A DNA stretch of 17,784 bases from Mageeibacillus sp. UBA3781 (GTDB lineage Bacteria; Bacillota; Clostridia; Saccharofermentanales; Saccharofermentanaceae). Under the pieces are notes generated by a model. It was given only the letters and a program-made list of their open reading frames with translations. It had not been told where the DNA came from and made no database searches. Positions 4,679-12,519 of this stretch are shown here, piece by piece. The DNA is taken from assembly GCA_002368805.1 (NCBI GenBank), contig DFFH01000085.1:1-17784 (forward strand). The letters run 5' to 3'. Each line of letters opens with the position of its first letter. Within the stretch, counting starts at the first letter, position 1. Made by a program: the position numbers and the translations under genes.

Positions 4679-6583
4679 TTAATCTCTGCGCTCGGCATTG
4701 TTTTTCTTTTTCATCTCGTACATCGCATTATCGGCTCTCCGGAAATACTCATCCAGACTGATGTTTTCCGACGGGTCGATCGAGACGGAGCCGGCACTGA
4801 TGGACAGTTCAAACGGGATCATCAGTTCCTGCGCGAGACGCTCGACAGAGGAGATCAGCTGCTTTTTCAGAAGCGATCCGTCATCGACGAAAACATTCTC
4901 ACCAATCAGCACGAATTCGTCACCACCGTAGCGGATGCCGCACCAATTCCTGGGGATCGTATCCTTGATCGCCCTGGCCACCAGGCGGATCGCCAGGTCT
5001 CCCTGCAGATGTCCGTATCTGTCATTGATCATCTTCATCTTATTGATGTCCACGACCATCATCAGTGAATTCTTCTTCGCTTTTCTGGTCTCCTCGAGCA
5101 TCGGGATCGCTTTCTTCTCATAGCCCATACGGTTCAGAAGACCGGTCAGCTCATCCAGGATCGAGATCTCCCGGAGCTTTCTGTTCATCAGTTCCATACG
5201 GATGTTCTGTCTGCCGCGCATCAGGCCGATACGCATATGGCGAAGCCACGAATACAGGAAAGTCGTCTCGAGGATCTTCGGATAATTCTTGAAGACACCG
5301 TAGCCGATCACTGTTCCCGAGCTATGGATCGGCGCAATGATATACACATTTCCCCGTTCCTCCGGCTTCGAGAAAACCGGGAAAATATAAGAGGTCTTGA
5401 TCTTCTGGTATGGCATGTGATTTCCGTCTCTCTTGGCATAGAGGACATGCATATATTCGCTGTAACCGAGGCACCTCGGATCACCTGTTTCATAGATGGA
5501 ATCGACAAATCCCTCATCGAGGCAGATGCAGAATGTATCACCCTCATACTGGGCGATACCGTCTTTGAAGAACTTCTCCAGTCCGTCATGCATGTCCTCC
5601 AGAGTAAACTGCCCGGTCGTTGCTTCATCGAGTCCTGACAGATGCCAGTCGAAGAGTTTGCACTCGATCGGCACAGTATAAACTTTATTAATAGAGCTCA
5701 TCTGCTCCCGCTTCATCTCATCGGAGATCCTGCAGCCGCAGCTCTCACGTGCCAGCAGATAGGACGGGAATGACTGCACGCCCGCCTTTGGAGATCCGTC
5801 GATAAGATCGATCAGATGGGAAAATGCATCGTAGCTTCTCTCCGTCCATTTTCTCTCTACCGTGGTCAGCGCCGGGACAAAAGTGCCTGTGGATTTCAGG
5901 TTATCAAATCCGGTCACGATAACATCTTTCGGAAGATTGTATCCGTTATTGATCAGGTACGCCATCACACCCATCGCCATAACGTCATTCGCACAGACAA
6001 ATGCATCCGGAAGGCCATACTGCTGCAACCATTTTCCGAGCTTATCCTGCACCACATAGAAACTCCAGTCGCCCTGAAGTGTGTACATACTATCGTCAGG
6101 GAGGCCGTGCTTTTTCATGCACTCGGTCACCGCACGGTGCCGCTCTTCATTTTCTTTATTTCCGGAGATACCGGAGACCCATGCGATCTTTCGGACATCG
6201 TGTTCCGTGATAAGATGATCGACCAGCTCATACATGCCGCTGTAGTTATCGGTGCAGACACAGTCGATCCCATCCACTTCATACTCGAGGCACACAGCCG
6301 GTTTATCCAGTTTCCGGATCTTCTCGGATAGTATCGGGAGTTCTCCCGCATTATTTAAAGTATTTCCAAACAGCAGCACGCCGTCATAATCTTCGAGGTT
6401 GGCAAGATTCAGGATATTGACTTCCCCCTGCACATTCTCATCCTGCTTATCTGCTGAAGAATAGTTAATAAACAGATAGACATCCGCATCTTTTTCTTCG
6501 GCACTTTTTTTGACACCTTTGAGTGCTTCGATGAGATACTCGTCGCTCCATCCGTTGGCAAATGCCGCGATCTTCTTTTTCAT
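4679..6583 (-). CDS. Cytoplasmic sugar-sensor-like GGDEF protein (putative diguanylate cyclase)
   Basis: A 634-aa protein. Residues 1 to about 290 form a LacI/GalR-type periplasmic-binding-protein fold: MKKKIAAFANGWSDEYLIEA at the start, DGVLLFGN, VCANDVMAMGVMAYLINNGY (about 187-206) and VIVTGFDNLKSTGTFVPALT. There is no DNA-binding HTH and no signal peptide, so it should sense a ligand in the cytoplasm. A middle region (about 290-450) of GAF-like size is followed by a short helical linker and a GGDEF domain (about 470-625) with DELTGLLNR, VDINKMKMIND and an intact GGDEF at 553-557, which predicts cyclic di-GMP synthesis. No RxxD inhibition site precedes the motif (PRNWCGIRY instead), so product feedback is not expected at the usual site. 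ATG 6583 has AAGGAG 7 bases upstream. The ligand is unknown; the N-terminal domain suggests a sugar or similar small molecule (inference). Confidence 0.9.
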   Translation of the reverse strand: MKKKIAAFANGWSDEYLIEALKGVKKSAEEKDADVYLFINYSSADKQDENVQGEVNILNLANLEDYDGVLLFGNTLNNAGELPILSEKIRKLDKPAVCLEYEVDGIDCVCTDNYSGMYELVDHLITEHDVRKIAWVSGISGNKENEERHRAVTECMKKHGLPDDSMYTLQGDWSFYVVQDKLGKWLQQYGLPDAFVCANDVMAMGVMAYLINNGYNLPKDVIVTGFDNLKSTGTFVPALTTVERKWTERSYDAFSHLIDLIDGSPKAGVQSFPSYLLARESCGCRISDEMKREQMSSINKVYTVPIECKLFDWHLSGLDEATTGQFTLEDMHDGLEKFFKDGIAQYEGDTFCICLDEGFVDSIYETGDPRCLGYSEYMHVLYAKRDGNHMPYQKIKTSYIFPVFSKPEERGNVYIIAPIHSSGTVIGYGVFKNYPKILETTFLYSWLRHMRIGLMRGRQNIRMELMNRKLREISILDELTGLLNRMGYEKKAIPMLEETRKAKKNSLMMVVDINKMKMINDRYGHLQGDLAIRLVARAIKDTIPRNWCGIRYGGDEFVLIGENVFVDDGSLLKKQLISSVERLAQELMIPFELSISAGSVSIDPSENISLDEYFRRADNAMYEMKKKNNAERRD

Positions 6584-6737
6584 GGTCAGGCTCCTTTATC
6601 AGAGAACACGCAGTAACACAAATAAACCATCCCTATGGTATCGGAAAAAATACACTCATATATCGATGATTTTGGAAACAAAGAGTAAACTTCATAAAAA
6701 GCGTTTCCCCGCCTGCTTTGCTGACCCCTCCGGAAGA
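6584..6737. other. Intergenic region upstream of GGDEF gene
   Basis: 154 bases between two minus-strand genes. It holds the AAGGAG ribosome binding site of the GGDEF gene and a short inverted repeat, ACCAT-ccct-ATGGT (6626-6639), 43-56 bases before its start, which could be a weak operator. A 5-bp hairpin with a short T run (minus strand, near 6695-6720) could end the yigZ transcript. No convincing promoter was identified. Confidence 0.35.
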
Positions 6738-7373
6738 TCAGCCGGAAATTCTCGTCGCGGAAGATCCGATGTGCGTCATCTTTCCTCTTCCGGCGGTGGT
6801 GTCATTTATGAGCGCCACGAGTTTTTCTTTATCCTCTTTAGCGCAGTACACGGGAACGATGGGCGTTGCCTCGTAGATGATGTCTCCTATGGCAAAACCA
6901 CTCTTCTTTGCCGCATACTGGAACTTCTCCGATACAGAGTAATCGAGCTGCACATGATAAAGTTCAAGAAGTGCCATCTTGCATGGAGATGCCGCTTCGA
7001 TCCCCATCGATGCGGATGTGGAATAGGCACGCGTGAGTCCTCCGGTCCCAAGAAGGATTCCACCGAAGTATCTCGTGACGACACAGATCACATTATCAAG
7101 TTCCTGATGAAGAAGGACATCGAGTACCGGCATACCTGCCGTTCCCGACGGTTCTCCGTCGTCACTGTATCTCTGCTCGAGTGTCTCGTCTCCGGTACGG
7201 TATGCATATACATGATGTCTGGCATCCGGGAATTCTTTTTTTATTTTACGCAAAAAATCCGTCGCTTCCTCGCCGGTGGCCACAGGTGCCACATCCGCGA
7301 TAAAGACGGACTTTTTCACTTCATATTCGATCCTTGCGGGATGTTCTACTGTTTTCCAGAAAGAGCGGGGCAA
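6738..7373 (-). CDS. yigZ: YigZ/IMPACT family protein
   Basis: About 211 aa, the usual length of bacterial YigZ. The conserved UPF0029/IMPACT motifs are clear: YSDDGEPSGTAGMPVLDVL (about 69-87) and VVTRYFGGILLGTGGLTRAY (about 98-117). The C-terminal third matches the position of the YigZ-specific alpha/beta domain. Biochemical function is not settled; eukaryotic IMPACT modulates translational control through GCN2, and bacterial members have been suggested to bind nucleic acid or nucleotide. There is no ATG at the front. TTG 7382 overlaps the Nudix stop but sits one base from AAGGAG; TTG 7373, 10 bases from it, is more plausible and starts one base after the Nudix stop codon. The gene is therefore probably translated from the same message as the Nudix gene. 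Confidence 0.9.
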   Translation of the reverse strand: MPRSFWKTVEHPARIEYEVKKSVFIADVAPVATGEEATDFLRKIKKEFPDARHHVYAYRTGDETLEQRYSDDGEPSGTAGMPVLDVLLHQELDNVICVVTRYFGGILLGTGGLTRAYSTSASMGIEAASPCKMALLELYHVQLDYSVSEKFQYAAKKSGFAIGDIIYEATPIVPVYCAKEDKEKLVALINDTTAGRGKMTHIGSSATRISG

Positions 7374-7374
7374 A

Positions 7375-7788
7375 TCAGACAAGCTCCTTATATCTCTGGT
7401 ACGCCATCATCAGGAGCGATCTGTCCTGGCTGTAGGTCACCATTTCGAGTGCTTTTTCCACAGGATAAAAACCACCGTCGGAGAAGTTCTGCTCCGCATT
7501 CGGGGTAACACTGTCACTCTCGGCGCGCATCACATACCAGACGATCTTATTGCATACCGGCCTCTGGCGGGTGATCGAGTAGAATTCATAGTTAGTCCTT
7601 CCGACAGGGAAAAGGATCTTCGCCGAGACGCCTGCCTCGACGGATACTCTCTCCAGCGCGACCTCCTCGGGTTTTTCGACCGTGCGGATCACCCCCTTCG
7701 GGAAGCACCAGTCGGCCTTTTCATTCTGCAGCAAAAGCACTGAATCTCCGTAAAAAACGATTCCACCTGCACAATTTCGTTCAAGCAT
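7375..7788 (-). CDS. Nudix-fold protein with atypical Nudix box
   Basis: 137 aa with a Nudix fold: an initial strand with AGGIVFYGDSVLLLQNEKAD, then WCFPKGVIRTVEKPEEVA, matching the FPKG lead-in. The box is expected as G-x5-E-x7-R-E-U-x-E-E-x-G-U; here the first half is normal but the second reads E-R-V-S-V-E-A-G-V, so the RE pair is swapped and one metal-binding glutamate is replaced by V. The bases show no indel. From memory similar deviations occur in related clostridial proteins, so this may be a conserved subfamily, either with altered metal chemistry or binding-only. ATG 7788 is chosen because GGGGGTG lies about 6 bases upstream; GTG 7797 is the alternative. It is followed directly by yigZ. 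A divergent promoter region with the DUF4015 gene lies upstream. Confidence 0.85.
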   Translation of the reverse strand: MLERNCAGGIVFYGDSVLLLQNEKADWCFPKGVIRTVEKPEEVALERVSVEAGVSAKILFPVGRTNYEFYSITRQRPVCNKIVWYVMRAESDSVTPNAEQNFSDGGFYPVEKALEMVTYSQDRSLLMMAYQRYKELV

Positions 7789-7826
7789 CGGTAACACCCC
7801 CGGTCGGTTGTAAAGAGTTGTTTATA

Positions 7827-7855
7827 TTTTATCATGCCGTGAAGCCGGTTGACAA
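7827..7855 (-). promoter_or_regulatory. Possible promoter for Nudix-yigZ
   Basis: On the minus strand TTGTCA (plus 7850-7855) and TAAAAT lie 18 bp apart, about 40 bases upstream of the Nudix start. A moderate match to the sigma-A consensus. Confidence 0.5.
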
Positions 7856-7875
7856 TGCGCGGAGATGCCGCCTTC

Positions 7876-7904
7876 TTGTCAGTGGAAAGTTTTATTTATA
7901 TAAT
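7876..7904 (+). promoter_or_regulatory. Promoter of DUF4015 gene
   Basis: TTGTCA (7876-7881), a 17-bp spacer and TATAAT (7899-7904) give a near-consensus sigma-A promoter. The start of transcription would be near 7911, leaving a leader of about 43 bases before ATG 7954. Confidence 0.75.
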
Positions 7905-7953
7905 TAGTGTGGTTTTTTATTGACTAGAATTTAAAAGTAAGAAGGTCTACTTT

Positions 7954-9360
7954 ATGGGATATTCAATGTCACGCGAAAAGAAGAGGGCACGCATCCGGAT
8001 GCTCCGCAAAGCAATCGCCGTGCTGTTTGCTCTTTGCGTTATTCTGTTTGTGGCAGACATCGTCTGCGCAATCATCCTGATCAGTAAAAAAGGAAAGTCG
8101 AAGAGCGAGACGACCGAGACGACACCGACAAGTGTTTCTGTTTCTGTTTCTGAAGATACTGCTGCCAGCAGTTCCGATATATCTTCGGACTCCTCCGCCG
8201 AGACAGAAACCACTGCCGCTCCCGGCGGTGTGGACGTCAAGGAATACCTTCCGAAGAACGATCTTGCCGAGTCTTACTGGGGACCGCTTCCGGAAGTCTC
8301 CGAGGTAAAACCGGTCCAGCACAATAAGATCCACGGCATCTACATCGCATCCTGCATGCACTTCGAAGAGAATCTCGAGCTGGCGAAAAAGACAGACATC
8401 AATGCATTCGTTATCGACCTCAAAGATGAGGGCGGCGGTATCTATTACAACACCTCGCTCCAGATGGCGAAAGACATGCACCTGTGGGTCGACAACGGCG
8501 GAAACTGGACGGACAAAGGTCCGGGAAGCTACGTGTCGAACACGTATAACCTCGAAGAAGTCGTCAAAAAGTGCCACGAAAATGACATCAAGGTCATCGG
8601 ACGTATCGTATGCTTCAATGACCCTTCGATGGCGAGAAACCATCCGGAGATGAGCATCAAGGATGAAGCCGGAAACTCCATGCACTTCAACCTCGAAGGC
8701 AAGCACCAGTTCCTGAATCCGTACGATTCCCGTGTCTGGGACTTCCTGATCGATATTGCGCAGGAAGCTGTCAATATGGGGGTAGATGAGATCCAGTTCG
8801 ACTATGTCCGTTTCCCGACCATCAGTACGAAGAAGTATAACGAGAAGCCGTACTTCGGACCGGAAGACTCCACACCGACACGTATCGATGCGATCAACCG
8901 TTTCCTCCAGACTGCACGCCGTAAGATCCAGGATCCGACAGGTATCCCGGTCACCGCGGACGTATTCGGTATCATCCTCTCTTCCGAGCTTGATGGTAAG
9001 CTGATCGGTCAGGGCTGGGATACGGTAGGACTTACCGGTATCGACTCGCTATGTCCGATGCTGTATCCGTCGCACTACGCCGATAACACACAGCTGAACG
9101 GAAAGATGTTCGACTATCCGGACCTCTATCCGCACGATGTTATGTACCATGCGCTCATGGCCGGTAAACCCGCCGCCTCCGTAGAGGGCTACGCCACCGT
9201 GCGTCCATACGTACAGGCATTTACGGCAACGTGGATCAAACACCATCTGAACTATAAAGTGCCTGAGGTAAAAGCACAGATCCAGGCGATCCAGGATGCA
9301 GGATACGATGAGTGGATCCTATGGAATGCCGCGGCGAACTATGTCAACCGCTACGAGTGA
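7954..9360 (+). CDS. Membrane-anchored putative glycoside hydrolase (DUF4015)
   Basis: 468 aa. A short basic N-terminus (SREKKRARIRMLRK) precedes one membrane helix (about 18-44, IAVLFALCVILFVADIVCAI), so the protein is anchored with its bulk outside the cell. A Ser/Thr/Glu-rich linker (about 50-92, with the repeat VSVSVSE) leads to a catalytic-like domain (about 122-468) of the DUF4015/COG1306 putative glycosyl hydrolase family. Its hallmarks are IHGIYIAS, FVIDLKDEGG (with acidic residues near 155-159), RIVCFNDP, FLNPYD, the signature FDYVRFP (282-288) and PVTADVFG. A TIM-barrel fold acting on a cell-surface or wall polysaccharide is the family expectation; substrate is unknown. ATG 7954 has AGAAGG 9 bases upstream; ATG 7966 is possible. 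The gene has its own promoter and a strong terminator, so it is monocistronic. Confidence 0.88.
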   Translation: MGYSMSREKKRARIRMLRKAIAVLFALCVILFVADIVCAIILISKKGKSKSETTETTPTSVSVSVSEDTAASSSDISSDSSAETETTAAPGGVDVKEYLPKNDLAESYWGPLPEVSEVKPVQHNKIHGIYIASCMHFEENLELAKKTDINAFVIDLKDEGGGIYYNTSLQMAKDMHLWVDNGGNWTDKGPGSYVSNTYNLEEVVKKCHENDIKVIGRIVCFNDPSMARNHPEMSIKDEAGNSMHFNLEGKHQFLNPYDSRVWDFLIDIAQEAVNMGVDEIQFDYVRFPTISTKKYNEKPYFGPEDSTPTRIDAINRFLQTARRKIQDPTGIPVTADVFGIILSSELDGKLIGQGWDTVGLTGIDSLCPMLYPSHYADNTQLNGKMFDYPDLYPHDVMYHALMAGKPAASVEGYATVRPYVQAFTATWIKHHLNYKVPEVKAQIQAIQDAGYDEWILWNAAANYVNRYE

Positions 9361-9398
9361 TTTTCCCGAAGAAAACACGTCAGAAAACAAGTAAACGG

Positions 9399-9433
9399 AA
9401 GGTGTGTCTCAACGCAATGAGACACACCTTTTT
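9399..9433 (+). terminator. Strong rho-independent terminator after DUF4015 gene
   Basis: AAGGTGTGTCTC (9399-9410) and GAGACACACCTT (9419-9430) form a perfect 12-bp stem with an 8-base loop, followed by TTT. The A-rich side makes it potentially bidirectional, isolating the rnf operon. Confidence 0.92.
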
Positions 9434-9458
9434 CTATGGGGAAAAGAAATTATTACAC

Positions 9459-9473
9459 AAATGAAAATCATTT
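9459..9473. promoter_or_regulatory. Fur-box-like palindrome upstream of rnfC
   Basis: AAATGA-AAA-TCATTT is an inverted repeat; its AATGAAAATCATT differs at one base from the central 13 bases of the classical Fur box (AATGATAATCATT). It would sit about 36-50 bases before the proposed rnf transcription start. Regulation by Fur or a related protein is an inference. Confidence 0.35.
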
Positions 9474-9493
9474 CGCTTTTTTCCGTTTATCTG

Positions 9494-9502
9494 TGTTAAT
9501 AT
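9494..9502 (+). promoter_or_regulatory. Possible extended -10 promoter of rnf operon
   Basis: TGTTAATAT has the TG-n-TAnnAT form of an extended -10 element, 35 bases before the chosen rnfC start. No good -35 is visible at the right distance, consistent with an extended -10 promoter but not proof. Confidence 0.35.
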
Positions 9503-9537
9503 GGATGTTAGATATTCGGAGAAAGCAGGTACTCCTC

Positions 9538-10932
9538 ATGCCGCTTAGATCGATACATGCATTCGCCGGTGGTGTTCATCCTCTCGGCAACAAAAATACC
9601 GATGTTCTGCCATCCATTCATCTGCATGGATTTCCCGAGGTCGAGCTGCTGATGCAGCAGCATATCGGACCGCCCTGTACCTGTGTGGTCCATCCGGGAG
9701 ATCACGTCGATGTCGGAACCTTGATCGGGCGTGCCGACAAGCCCATGTCCGTGCCGATCCACTCCAGTATCTCCGGAACCGTAAAAGAAGTTCACTATGT
9801 GGTCTCTGCCAATGGTGCACCTGTCGAGGCAGTGCGCATCGAGTCGGATTTTAATCACACGATCAATCCTTTCTGCAAGCCGCCGAAAGTCGAGTCATTC
9901 GAGGACTTCATCCAGATGATCAGAGACTCCGGTCTCGTAGGTCTTGGCGGTGCCGCTTTTCCAACATATATTAAACTCAATCCGCCGAAGAATAAGATGC
10001 CGGATACCCTGATCGTCAATGCCGCGGAGTGTGAGCCGTACATCACGGCAGACTACCGTCAGATCTGTGAGCATCCGGATGATATCATCGACGGTATCCT
10101 CGAGGTCATGAAGTGGCTCGAGATCCCGAAGACGATCATCGGCGTCGAGGATAATAAACCTCTTGTTACCCGTATCTTCTCCCACGAGATCAAAAAGCGC
10201 GTCTATAAGACCGGCAAACATCCGGATATCGAAGTTAAGACACTCAAGACCATCTATCCTCAGGGCGCGGAAAAGATGCTGATCTACACACTTACCGGAC
10301 GTAAAGTGCCGCCGGGAAAACTGCCGATCGATGTACATACGCTCGTCATGAATGTAAGTACGCTGCGCTTTATCGGACTGTATCTCAAAGAAGGTGTTCC
10401 GCTTACGAGAAAGCGTATGACACTTGACGGATCCGCACTCAATACTCCGGGAAACTTTATCGTGCCGATCGGTGCGCGTATCCAGGATATTATCGAGGCG
10501 GCCGGCGGTACCCGTGAAGAACCGAAGAAGATCATCATGGGCGGCGCGATGATGGGTGTCGCACTTGACCGTATCGACCACGGTATCATCAAGGCGAATA
10601 ATGCGATCCTCGTTTTCGGATCGGAAGAAACGACACTTCCTCCGGAATCGCCCTGCATCCGCTGTGCGCGCTGTGTCGCTTCCTGCCCGATGGATCTGAT
10701 CCCCTGCGGCATCGATAAGGCGACACGTCTCCGTGATCCGGAGATGCTGGAAAAATATCACGTCATGGACTGCATCGAGTGCGGCTGCTGCACTTATGCA
10801 TGCCCGTCCAAACGATTCCTTACCCAGAGCATCAAGAACGGTAAGGTCATGGTCCGTGCCGAGCGTGCACGAATCAAGAAGGAGCAGGAGCTCCTCGCTG
10901 CATCCGAGAATAAAGGAGGTCCTGCTTCCTAA
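9538..10932 (+). CDS. rnfC: Rnf complex subunit RnfC
   Basis: The peripheral NADH/NAD+-reactive subunit of the Rnf ferredoxin:NAD+ oxidoreductase, carrying FMN and two [4Fe-4S] clusters. ATG 9538 is chosen because the family begins close to a F-x-G-G-I/V-HP motif; here MPLRSIHAFAGGVHPLGNKN. The reading frame stays open upstream to 9436, but that region holds the putative promoter; a CAGG lies 8 bases upstream of 9538. From that start the protein has 464 residues: the QHIG motif (41-44), the nucleotide/flavin-site motif GLVGLGGAAFP (about 132-142) with ECEPY (about 164-168), an SLBB-like part, and two cluster motifs, C373-x2-C376-x2-C379-x3-C383 and C412-x2-C415-x2-C418-x3-C422. First gene of the operon; its TAA overlaps the ATG of rnfD by one base. 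Confidence 0.95.
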   Translation: MPLRSIHAFAGGVHPLGNKNTDVLPSIHLHGFPEVELLMQQHIGPPCTCVVHPGDHVDVGTLIGRADKPMSVPIHSSISGTVKEVHYVVSANGAPVEAVRIESDFNHTINPFCKPPKVESFEDFIQMIRDSGLVGLGGAAFPTYIKLNPPKNKMPDTLIVNAAECEPYITADYRQICEHPDDIIDGILEVMKWLEIPKTIIGVEDNKPLVTRIFSHEIKKRVYKTGKHPDIEVKTLKTIYPQGAEKMLIYTLTGRKVPPGKLPIDVHTLVMNVSTLRFIGLYLKEGVPLTRKRMTLDGSALNTPGNFIVPIGARIQDIIEAAGGTREEPKKIIMGGAMMGVALDRIDHGIIKANNAILVFGSEETTLPPESPCIRCARCVASCPMDLIPCGIDKATRLRDPEMLEKYHVMDCIECGCCTYACPSKRFLTQSIKNGKVMVRAERARIKKEQELLAASENKGGPAS

Positions 10933-11942
10933 TGAAACTGCAAGTCTCTCACTCCCCGCACGTCCGGGATAAAGCGACGACCCGGTCGATCATGCGTGAT
11001 GTGATCATCGCGCTTTTACCCGCGACATTTGCCGGATGGTATTACTTCGGGATCCGTGCTGTTTTCATCACGCTTCTTTCCATCGCATCCTGCATCCTTT
11101 TCGAGTATATCTGCCGTAAGGTAATGAAAAGAAATAATACGATCGGTGATCTTTCCGCCGTCGTTACCGGACTTCTCCTGGCGATGAATCTTCCGGTATC
11201 GCTTCCTCCGTACATGGTCGTGATCGGCGCGGCTTTTGCTATCGTCGTCGTTAAGCAGATGTTCGGCGGACTCGGCAACAACTTCGTCAATCCTGCGATC
11301 GCCGCACGTATCTTCCTGGTGATCGCCTTCCCGAAAGCCATGACATCGTGGACGGTCATGTCCGGTTCGTGGTTCAGTGTGAAGTCCGCAGATGCGGTCT
11401 CATCCGCGACACCTCTTACTCAGATCAATACCCCGCAGGCTCCTTCCATCTGGAACCTCTTCATCGGTAACAAAGCCGGCTGTATCGGTGAGGTATGTAT
11501 CCTCGCCCTCCTGATCGGTGCGCTATATCTGATCCTCCGTCACGTCATCCGCATCTGGATCCCGCTGGCCTATGTCGGCACATTCTTTATCCTGTCTTTC
11601 TTCTTCGGACACAATAATGTATTCCACTTCACGGGAGATCTCTCCTGCCTTAGCGGCTGGGCCGATCTCTTCCACGAGAGTGTCTATATGGTCTTCTCCG
11701 GCGGACTGATCCTCGGCGCATTCTTCATGGCGACCGACTATGTCACCTCGCCGCTGACGACCAAAGGCAAGATCGTCTTTGGTATAGGATGCGGCATCCT
11801 GACCTTCCTGATCCGTTATTACGGAAACATGGCAGAGGGTGTCTCCTTCTCTATCATTCTGATGAATATCCTGACTCCGCACATCGATAACTGGACGATG
11901 GGAAAACCATTCGGGGAGGTGAAGGAAAATGCAAAAGTTTAA
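10932..11942 (+). CDS. rnfD: Rnf complex subunit RnfD (FMN-binding membrane subunit)
   Basis: 336-aa integral membrane protein with many hydrophobic helices; the partner of RnfG in the membrane part of the complex. It carries a covalent FMN on a threonine; here the motif is SSATPLTQ with T160 as the expected acceptor. Conserved RnfD/NqrB features include GLGNNFVNPAIAARIFL (about 113-129), the family's ATDYVTSPLTTKGKIVFGIG segment, and the C-terminal GVSFSIILMNILTPHID. The short N-terminus (HSPHVRDKATTRSIMRDV) is typical. AAAGGAGG lies 11 bases upstream, inside the end of rnfC, and the start codon overlaps the rnfC stop. The last 14 bp overlap rnfG. FMN attachment would require an ApbE enzyme, which is not encoded in this window. 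Confidence 0.95.
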   Translation: MKLQVSHSPHVRDKATTRSIMRDVIIALLPATFAGWYYFGIRAVFITLLSIASCILFEYICRKVMKRNNTIGDLSAVVTGLLLAMNLPVSLPPYMVVIGAAFAIVVVKQMFGGLGNNFVNPAIAARIFLVIAFPKAMTSWTVMSGSWFSVKSADAVSSATPLTQINTPQAPSIWNLFIGNKAGCIGEVCILALLIGALYLILRHVIRIWIPLAYVGTFFILSFFFGHNNVFHFTGDLSCLSGWADLFHESVYMVFSGGLILGAFFMATDYVTSPLTTKGKIVFGIGCGILTFLIRYYGNMAEGVSFSIILMNILTPHIDNWTMGKPFGEVKENAKV

Positions 11943-12519
11943 GTTCAAAGACCTTCTCCCCGCCCTGATCCTGGCACTCATCTGCGGTATCTGCGTCTTC
12001 CTTCTGGCAGGAACATATTCCATCACCAGATCGAAGATCGAAGAGCAGGAGGAAGCTTCCGCCCAGGAAAGAAAACTCACGATCTTCCCGGAAGCGGCTT
12101 CTTTTGAAGAACTCGAGTTCTCCTCCGAGATCAAAAGTGAACTGACAGCGAAGGGGATCCTTCCGGATGAAGTCTTCAGCGCCAAAGGAAAAGACGGATC
12201 TGTCATGGGATATATCTTCGTGACTTCCGGATTTGGATATGCAGGTCAGATCGAGACCACGACCGGTATCGGAACAGACGGAAAGATCGTCATGGTCATC
12301 GCGACAGCCGCATCCGATACACCGAAGCTCGGTAAAGAAGTCGAAGGCCGTCCGTTCCTTGACGGCTTCACCGGACTTTCTACCGGATCGGAGATCATAC
12401 TGAATCAGGACGTGGTCGCGGTATCCGGCGCCACGATCTCTTCCCGCGCCGCAACAGGCTGCATCAACCGGGCCCGGGAAGCATATCTTCTTCTAGTGGA
12501 AAGGGGGCTGATCGGATGA
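11929..12519 (+). CDS. rnfG: Rnf complex subunit RnfG (covalent-flavin subunit)
   Basis: 196 aa with one N-terminal membrane helix (about 9-28, LLPALILALICGICVFLLAG) and an external FMN-binding domain. It transfers electrons through a covalently bound FMN. The flavinylation motif is VSGATISSRA (165-174). In well-studied RnfG/NqrC proteins the acceptor is the threonine in SGAT-x-T; here that position is S171. The start overlaps the end of rnfD; GGAGGTGAAGG lies just upstream of ATG 11929. Its TGA overlaps the ATG of rnfE (ATGA), so translation is coupled. Confidence 0.94.
   Translation: MQKFKFKDLLPALILALICGICVFLLAGTYSITRSKIEEQEEASAQERKLTIFPEAASFEELEFSSEIKSELTAKGILPDEVFSAKGKDGSVMGYIFVTSGFGYAGQIETTTGIGTDGKIVMVIATAASDTPKLGKEVEGRPFLDGFTGLSTGSEIILNQDVVAVSGATISSRAATGCINRAREAYLLLVERGLIG

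Noticed and set aside
4385..5068. 227-codon plus-strand open frame across the methyltransferase/GGDEF junction
   Set aside because: Antisense to two conserved genes, no domain recognised.
6626..6639. ACCAT-ccct-ATGGT inverted repeat upstream of the GGDEF gene as an operator
   Set aside because: Arms of only 5 bp are expected by chance and no promoter was found around it.
6510..7508. 332-codon open frame on the plus strand
   Set aside because: It runs opposite yigZ, whose motifs are unmistakable, lacks any recognisable domain and is rich in Arg/Cys/His as expected of a shadow frame.
9436..9537. N-terminal extension of RnfC from the upstream ATG
   Set aside because: The extra residues are not typical of RnfC, and the stretch holds the terminator edge, a palindrome and a promoter-like element.
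9895..10761. 288-codon minus-strand open frame within rnfC
   Set aside because: Antisense to RnfC, Arg/Asp-rich composition, no ribosome binding site.
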